NCBI GenBank assembly: GCA_024277195.1
Contig: JAJRVS010000017.1
Coordinates: 1-59,570, forward strand
DNA length: 59,570 nt
Direction of reading: 5' to 3'
Source of the DNA: Verrucomicrobiota bacterium
GTDB taxonomy: Bacteria; Verrucomicrobiota; Verrucomicrobiia; Verrucomicrobiales; DEV007
The notes below the pieces were generated by a model. That model ran no database searches. It was not told the origin of the DNA and saw only the letters and a program-made list of their open reading frames with translations. Of this stretch, positions 54,538 to 59,570 are shown one piece after another. Both the position numbers and the translations under genes were made by a program. The first letter of the stretch is position 1, and every line of letters begins with the position of its first letter.

Positions 54538-56427
54538 ATGAAAGCTTTGCGTTTAATTTATTGCCTGACTGTGATGGGTGCAGTCTGGGCGGCACCCGTT
54601 CTGCGGGCAGCGGCGCAAGAGGACGGAGCGATCAAGTTGCCCCAGGGGAGGCATGATTGTTCGCAAGTGACGGATGCTTTGTTGAAAGCGATTGAAGCAG
54701 ATCCTTCTCGATTGAACGAGTTTTTTAAACAGGCGGTTTTGGAATCAAAACATTGCACCTGCGAGTTGTTGGCGGCAGCTATTTCGACTAGTGACGGTAG
54801 CGAGAAAGCGGTCAAAGATATTGTTAGCACAGCTTTGCAGAATGCGGGGGAGATGGCCTCGGCGATCGCTGAATGCGCGGCGATCGCAGCACCGACTCGG
54901 ATGCAGGCGATTCGAGAGGCTTTTGCGGAGAGGGTGGAAGGGGTGGCGGGGAGTGAAAAAAAATCGCCCGAATCTGGTGATAAAACCATGCGTCCGGAAA
55001 GTTCTTCGTCTGGTTTGGGGCGGATGATAGGGAAATGGATGCCGGGGAGGAAATCAAAAGACGAGGTTAAGGGGGAGGATAGGGGCGAAGCTGCGGTGGT
55101 GTCGCTGCAGATGAATGAAGTAACTGGGACAAAAGATCAGGGGGTTGATTCGCATAGTGCGGAGGCGGAGGCAGGGACGGCGTCGTCAAAGGAGACGGTT
55201 GAGTTGGGTGTTGCAACTGAGGGGGAGGAGGTTTTGGAAATGTCGCCGGATGTTCTGGGTGTTTTGAATGATGCTTTTGTTTTTGACTATGTATGGCCAG
55301 AGATCAGTGGGGTGGTTAGTGATTTCAAGCAAGCCGAAAAAAGTGATCAAGCTCGCTGGTCGGCTTATGCAGACAACGGTTTTGACTCGAACATCAATAC
55401 GGCGCCCGGTGGAGATGCTCGTGATTCCTATTTTGTAGGTGCAGGGGTGGCCAGTTATTTTTCGAGATTCACTAGAAATACGCGTTTTGATGTCAGGGGG
55501 CGTTTTGGTTTTCGTTACAACGAGAACACGCCGGTGAATTTGGAGAATTTGATTTATCGCGGGCGGTTATTAGCGACTTTGCAGCATGAGCTGAATGATC
55601 GGGTCTCCTTGTCGAATCAAACGGGCATCACTTATGATGCGGAGCCGGATTTTCTTGCTGGAGAAACAACGAGTTTCCGGACGGATCAGTATGTTTTTGC
55701 CTACAACCGCTTGGGCTTTGTTTATCGATGGGCCGAGCATTTTGCGACACGCACCTATTACAATGTATCGACGATTCAGTATGAGAGCGGGAGCTTGAGC
55801 CTGCAGGAGGAGCGCTGGCGACATTTGATTGGTCAGCGATTTGATTATGTGTGGAATGAGCAGCAGGTGGCCTTTTTGGAATACCGGTATGGGCAAAGTA
55901 ATTTCCAAAACGTGGCCAATGACAGTCAGTCCCATTATTTCATCGGAGGACTGGATTATCAGCTATCGACCGACGCGAAAGCGTCGCTGGCGGCAGGAGC
56001 GGAAAGGCGCAGCTTCGAAAGGTTTTCAAATTTGTGGAGACCTTATGCGCAGGCGTCGTTTCAATCACAGTGGTCTCAGCATACTGAGCTGCGTTGGCGC
56101 GCGCGGTTGGGGCTTGAGGATGCTGAGCTGGGAGATTTCAGGGATCGTTATAGTTTCCGCACCGGCTTGTCGGTGGATCAGCAGTTGAGTGATCGATTAA
56201 AAGCGTCAGTCGGTTTTTTCTATCTGCGCAGTGAGTTTGATAGCGGAGCAGAGGGCGTCTCCGGTTACACGGATGATGCGCTGATGCTGCAACTGGGACT
56301 GAGTTACGCTTTGTTGCCAAATACGGATTTGTATCTGGTGTATGACTTTACGACTTATGATTCAGGAGATCCTTTGCGGGACTATGAACGCCAGCAGGTG
56401 AAGATTGGTTTGAATTCTAAATTTTGA
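54538..56427 (+). CDS. Outer-membrane beta-barrel protein with long N-terminal region
   Basis: About 629 residues. The ATG at 54538 is chosen because a signal peptide starts there (MKALRLIYCLTVMGAVWAAP); earlier start codons would lie within the tRNA. An N-terminal helical part (30-150, with a Cys-Thr-Cys and many Ala) and an acidic low-complexity linker (150-240) lead into a C-terminal beta-barrel (about 280-629). The barrel has alternating aromatic strands, for example RFDVRGRFGFRYNE and YLVYDFTTYD, and ends QQVKIGLNSKF with a terminal Phe as in outer-membrane proteins. I do not recognise a substrate. It is not a TpsB pore: no POTRA domain is seen. Confidence 0.8.
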   Translation: MKALRLIYCLTVMGAVWAAPVLRAAAQEDGAIKLPQGRHDCSQVTDALLKAIEADPSRLNEFFKQAVLESKHCTCELLAAAISTSDGSEKAVKDIVSTALQNAGEMASAIAECAAIAAPTRMQAIREAFAERVEGVAGSEKKSPESGDKTMRPESSSSGLGRMIGKWMPGRKSKDEVKGEDRGEAAVVSLQMNEVTGTKDQGVDSHSAEAEAGTASSKETVELGVATEGEEVLEMSPDVLGVLNDAFVFDYVWPEISGVVSDFKQAEKSDQARWSAYADNGFDSNINTAPGGDARDSYFVGAGVASYFSRFTRNTRFDVRGRFGFRYNENTPVNLENLIYRGRLLATLQHELNDRVSLSNQTGITYDAEPDFLAGETTSFRTDQYVFAYNRLGFVYRWAEHFATRTYYNVSTIQYESGSLSLQEERWRHLIGQRFDYVWNEQQVAFLEYRYGQSNFQNVANDSQSHYFIGGLDYQLSTDAKASLAAGAERRSFERFSNLWRPYAQASFQSQWSQHTELRWRARLGLEDAELGDFRDRYSFRTGLSVDQQLSDRLKASVGFFYLRSEFDSGAEGVSGYTDDALMLQLGLSYALLPNTDLYLVYDFTTYDSGDPLRDYERQQVKIGLNSKF

Positions 56428-56434
56428 GCGAGGC

Positions 56435-58165
56435 TCACATTATCTCAGTGGTCTGGATGCCGAGCAGGTCGAGCCCTTTTTTGAGCACTTTACCGGTGGT
56501 ATCGCAGAGCGCAAGACGGGTTTCGCGCATCTGGCCTTCCGAGCGTAATACTGGGCAATGTTCGTAAAAAGAGTGAAAGGTGTTGGCCAGTTCGTAGAGG
56601 TAGTTGGCGAGTAGGTTGGGGCGGAAGTCGGTGAGCACGGTTGGCACAGCTTCAGCGTATTGGGCAAGTTTCAGAGCCAGCGTTTTTTCGGCGGGTTCGG
56701 TGAGTTGCACAGAGTCGATGCCTTCGAACTCGCTACCGAGCTTTCTGAAGATGGCGCGGGTGCGCACATAGGCGTTGATCAAGTAAGGCGCGGTATTGCC
56801 TTTGAGCGCCAACATGTTGTCCCAATCGAAGATGTAGTTGGTTAGGCGGTTCTGGGAGAGCTCGGCGTATTTGACTGAACCGATACCGATAATTCTTGAG
56901 ATTTCCTCCATTTCATCAGCGGAAAGGTCGGGATTTTTTTCACCGATGATTTTGCCTGCTCGTTCGACGGCTTCGTCCAATACGTCAGTCAGACTGACGG
57001 TGTCGCCCGAGCGGGTTTTGAAACGTTTGCCGTCTTTGCCCATGATCGAGCCGAAGGGGATGAAGTTGAGTTCGGTATCGAGTTCGCGTTTTTTTGCCAC
57101 CGCGAAGATTTGGTCGAAGTGCAGTTTTTGTTCGGCTCCGACGACGTACCAGATGTCATCGGCGGAGAAAGATTCGACCCGGTATTCGATGGTGGCGATG
57201 TCGGTGGTGGCGTAGTTGAATCCGCCGTCGCGTTTTTGGATCATGCAAGGGGCGCGTTCTGCCAGGTTGGGGTCGTCGGGAAAAAAGATGCACAGAGCTC
57301 CGTCGGATTCTTCCGCCAGACCAGTGTTTTTCAATTCTTCGACCAAGGGGGCGAGGCGGTCGTTATAAAAAGATTCGCCTAACCAGTGATCAAATTTCAC
57401 ATCGAGGAGGGCGTAGATTTTCTCTAAACTACTGCGTGAGAGTTCGACGCATTGATTCCAGATAGCAAGATTTTCTTCGTCACCCTGTTGAAGCTTGACT
57501 AGTTCGGTGCGGCAGGATTCACGCACGCTGTCGTCGCTGCAGGCTTCGTTGACTTTTTTATAAATCTCGAGCAGTGCTTCGATGGGGTCTGCGTCGAGTG
57601 CGGCTTGATCGAGGAAGTTTTTCCAGCCATAAATGATCATGCCAAACTGGGTGCCCCAGTCGCCGATGTGGTTATCGGTGATGACCGTGTGTCCCAGCGC
57701 ACGCGAAACGCGCGCCAGGCAATCGCCAATGATGGTGCTGCGGATATGGCCGACATGCATGGGTTTGGCGATGTTGGGCGCGGAAAAGTCTATGACGATG
57801 GTCTTGCTGAGATTGGCGCTCAGTTGGGGGAGGCCGAGGCGCTCGGGATCTTTGATTTGTGCTATCAGACCCGCTTCGAGTGAGGCGGCGGTGATGCGCA
57901 GGTTGATGAATCCCGGGCCGGCGATTTCAGCGGGTTGGCACAGCTCGCCGGGTTCAAAGTGTTCGATGATCTCCGTTGCTAGCGCACGTGGATTGGTTTT
58001 CAGGCGCTTGGCGAGCACCATGGCGACATTGCTTTGGTAGTCACCGAAGCGGGCGTCGGTGGCTGCGCCGACTTGAATAACGAGGTCGGCCGGCAAATCA
58101 GCAGCGATACTGGTTTTTTCGAGAGCTGCTCGGAGGAGCGTTTCGATTTGGTTGGGATAGGTCAT
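56435..58165 (-). CDS. argS: Arginyl-tRNA synthetase
   Basis: The 576-residue class I synthetase has the HIGH-type motif HVGH at 137-140 preceded by NIAKPM, the GFNYATTDIATIEYR segment and a C-terminal DALR-type domain (NYLYELANTFHSFYEHCPVL). As usual for ArgS, KMSKS is degenerate (GKDGKRFKTRSGD). It charges tRNA-Arg. It lies downstream of the EIIA gene on the same strand with about 100 bases between, and converges with the barrel gene with seven bases between. Confidence 0.96.
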   Translation of the reverse strand: MTYPNQIETLLRAALEKTSIAADLPADLVIQVGAATDARFGDYQSNVAMVLAKRLKTNPRALATEIIEHFEPGELCQPAEIAGPGFINLRITAASLEAGLIAQIKDPERLGLPQLSANLSKTIVIDFSAPNIAKPMHVGHIRSTIIGDCLARVSRALGHTVITDNHIGDWGTQFGMIIYGWKNFLDQAALDADPIEALLEIYKKVNEACSDDSVRESCRTELVKLQQGDEENLAIWNQCVELSRSSLEKIYALLDVKFDHWLGESFYNDRLAPLVEELKNTGLAEESDGALCIFFPDDPNLAERAPCMIQKRDGGFNYATTDIATIEYRVESFSADDIWYVVGAEQKLHFDQIFAVAKKRELDTELNFIPFGSIMGKDGKRFKTRSGDTVSLTDVLDEAVERAGKIIGEKNPDLSADEMEEISRIIGIGSVKYAELSQNRLTNYIFDWDNMLALKGNTAPYLINAYVRTRAIFRKLGSEFEGIDSVQLTEPAEKTLALKLAQYAEAVPTVLTDFRPNLLANYLYELANTFHSFYEHCPVLRSEGQMRETRLALCDTTGKVLKKGLDLLGIQTTEIM

Positions 58166-58268
58166 GGCAAGAGGCGGTAGCGGTTCAGGCTGTAGGTGAT
58201 TAGAAAAAAGAGGTGTCCGATGTAAGCTCTGAGGGCTCTCCCAGGCGATTTAGACAGTGGCTGAGTTT

Positions 58269-58739
58269 TTACACTCGGGCTGGGGCGGGTTCGGCGAGAA
58301 CTCGGATAATGTCATGGGCTCCCCGTGCTGCTGCCAGTTGCTTGCGCACATCGCCATTGTTGAGTTTTTTAGCAATGGCAGCCAGAGTTTTCAAGTGAAG
58401 AGTGTATTGACTGCGCGGCACGATGAAAAGCACTACGTAGTGAACTGGAGCATTGTCCAAAGCACAAAAATCGATTCCTTCGTTGGATCTTCCGAAAACA
58501 GCGATGACATCGTCGATATCATCCAGAAAAGCGTGAGGAATGGCGATGCCCGCACCGATACCGGTGCTGCATTGGTCTTCACGGTCGCGGAAGGCTTCGA
58601 GTACAGGGGTGCGCTTAGCCGAGGAAAGATCATCACATTTAATGAGATGATCTACCAGTTCTTCGATCGCAGGCCAGTGTTCAGCGGCCTTCATGTTTGC
58701 GATCACCCGCTTGGGCGATAATAATTCTGCCAGTTTCAT
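58269..58739 (-). CDS. PTS EIIA (fructose/nitrogen type) domain protein
   Basis: About 156 residues from Met at 58739 (an upstream ATG at 58757 adds six residues). The phosphorylated His is in GAGIAIPHAFLDD (H69), and CALDNAPVHYVVLFIVP matches the EIIA-Fru/Ntr core. Single EIIA-Ntr proteins are regulators rather than sugar importers. No EI, HPr or permease gene is seen nearby. Confidence 0.9.
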   Translation of the reverse strand: MKLAELLSPKRVIANMKAAEHWPAIEELVDHLIKCDDLSSAKRTPVLEAFRDREDQCSTGIGAGIAIPHAFLDDIDDVIAVFGRSNEGIDFCALDNAPVHYVVLFIVPRSQYTLHLKTLAAIAKKLNNGDVRKQLAAARGAHDIIRVLAEPAPARV

Positions 58740-58941
58740 GCTGGTCGTATGGCGCATTTAAGCGTTCGCGAGCATAAACAGCTTGTGAGACTTCGCAAGT
58801 GGCTTTTTTGCGCGATGCATTATTTTTATGAAGAAGAGGAGATGGCAAAGATCGAGTTTATCACATTCAGATATTTTGGGGTCTGACGCCATGCATATTT
58901 TGTGCTTGTGTTGCGGGGAGGGGGTTGATAGGGTGGTTTTT

Positions 58942-59570
58942 ATGAGAAAGACGCGGGGATTTTTGTTGGGTGAGGCGGGGCAGACGAATTATTATCATGT
59001 GGTGAGCCGGACGGCGGGGAAATACAAGCTGTTTGGGGATGATGAGAAGGAGGCTTTTCGTTATATTTTGATGCGGCAGTTGAAGTTCAGTGGGCTGCGG
59101 GCGCTGGCTTGGTGTTTTATGGACAATCACTTTCATTTGCTGTTGGAGGTGCCGGATAAGGAGGGGGCGACGGCGGGGTGGTCGGAGGAGGATTATCTTG
59201 GGAGGTTGGGGGTGTTGAGGAAGGAGTGGAGCACGCATCAGGTGCTGGGTCAGGTGGTGATGTATCGGGAGAATGGGTGTGATCAGGAGATTAGTAGGAT
59301 TGCTCAGGGGGTGAAGGAGCGGTTGTTTGATCTGTCGATGTTTATGAAGGAGCTGAAGATGAAGATGACTCTGGCTTATAATAAGATGAATGATAGGGAA
59401 GGGGCGCTGTGGAATGGGCGTTTTAAGAGTGTGCTGCTGGAGAGTGGGGATGCGGTGAGGACGGTGGCGGCGTATATTGATTTGAATCCGATTCGGGCAG
59501 GGATTGTGAAGGCTCCGGAGGATTACCGTTGGTGTTCGTATGCGGCGGCGGTGGCGGGAGTGAAGGGGGC
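58942..59570 (+). mobile_element. REP-associated tyrosine transposase (RAYT), 3' end cut by window
   Basis: A frame opens at ATG 58942 and runs off the window after 209 codons. It reads as a Y1 (IS200-like) transposase: NYYHVVSRTAGKYKLFGDD, then WCFMDNHFHLLLEVP with the HUH pair, then LWNGRFKSVLLESGD and YIDLNPIRAGIVKAPEDY. RAYTs act on REP palindromes rather than moving as ordinary insertion sequences. The DNA is unusually rich in G and T on the coding strand compared with its neighbours. No REP hairpin is obvious just upstream. Confidence 0.85.

Noticed and set aside
54538-56427. TpsB partner for the haemagglutinin-type protein
   Set aside because: The barrel lacks POTRA domains and is 35 kb away; its N-terminus is Ala-rich and acidic instead.
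58867-59238. Long minus-strand frame rich in Pro, Arg and Gln
   Set aside because: It is antisense to the RAYT gene, whose motifs (NHFHLLL, YIDLNPIRAGIV) are clear; composition is that of a shadow frame.

Overview
The window looks like a chromosomal segment from a marine-type Verrucomicrobiota (Rubritaleaceae/Verrucomicrobiales-like) bacterium. The basis is gene content: two sets of the 'planctomycete' cytochrome/DUF families (PSD1 with DUF1549/DUF1553, DUF1501, DUF1552, DUF1592), an ECF sigma factor of the Rhodopirellula/Verrucomicrobium type paired with a FecR-like regulator, a formylglycine sulfatase, SGNH and SASA esterases, a long IspG, and genes with few clear Shine-Dalgarno sites. The genus is not determined.

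Layout. 1-138: 3' part of a 5S rRNA and its terminator. 327-3994: membrane Ser/Thr kinase and an ABC-F ATPase. 4005-12396 (minus): operon PSD1 > DUF1501 > DUF1552 > DUF1592, joined by 4-base overlaps. 12397-12803: divergent control region. 12804-19406: 2200-residue filamentous-haemagglutinin-type protein. 19514-22545: SGNH esterase and sulfatase. 22663-24342 (minus): membrane-tethered VWA protein. 24599-31899: FAD oxidoreductase, FecR-like regulator, SGNH esterase, SASA esterase, ECF sigma factor and a second FecR-like regulator. 32033-37751 (minus): second operon, SHD1/LamG-like > DUF1592 > DUF1552 > LamG-like. 38101-39449: remains of a third sigma/FecR module, followed by an internally deleted sialate O-acetylesterase. 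39497-51807: mostly housekeeping genes (thioredoxin-like protein, VanX-like peptidase, glutathione peroxidase, an unknown membrane protein, CysE, SprT, OmpA, RseP, IspG, TrmB). 51774-58739: ComEC, tRNA-Gly, an outer-membrane barrel, ArgS and EIIA. 58942-end: a RAYT-type transposase cut by the window edge.

How it may work together. The 19.5-39.4 kb part has the character of an accessory island for handling an esterified or sulfated polysaccharide: esterases, a sulfatase, c-type cytochrome/DUF operons and sigma/FecR control. The main new observation is a leader of about 50 bases that occurs three times (near 24.5, 29.8 and 38.1 kb). Each copy is followed at a similar distance by the start of an ECF sigma gene. 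Only the 29.8 kb copy has an intact sigma gene. At 24.5 kb the sigma reading frame is a short relic running into an oxidoreductase gene, upstream of an intact FecR-like gene. At 38.1 kb the whole module has shrunk to a sigma start plus the last codons of FecR. This suggests repeated duplication and internal deletion of sigma/anti-sigma modules while their control region was kept. All functions are inferred from sequence read by eye; no searches were run.
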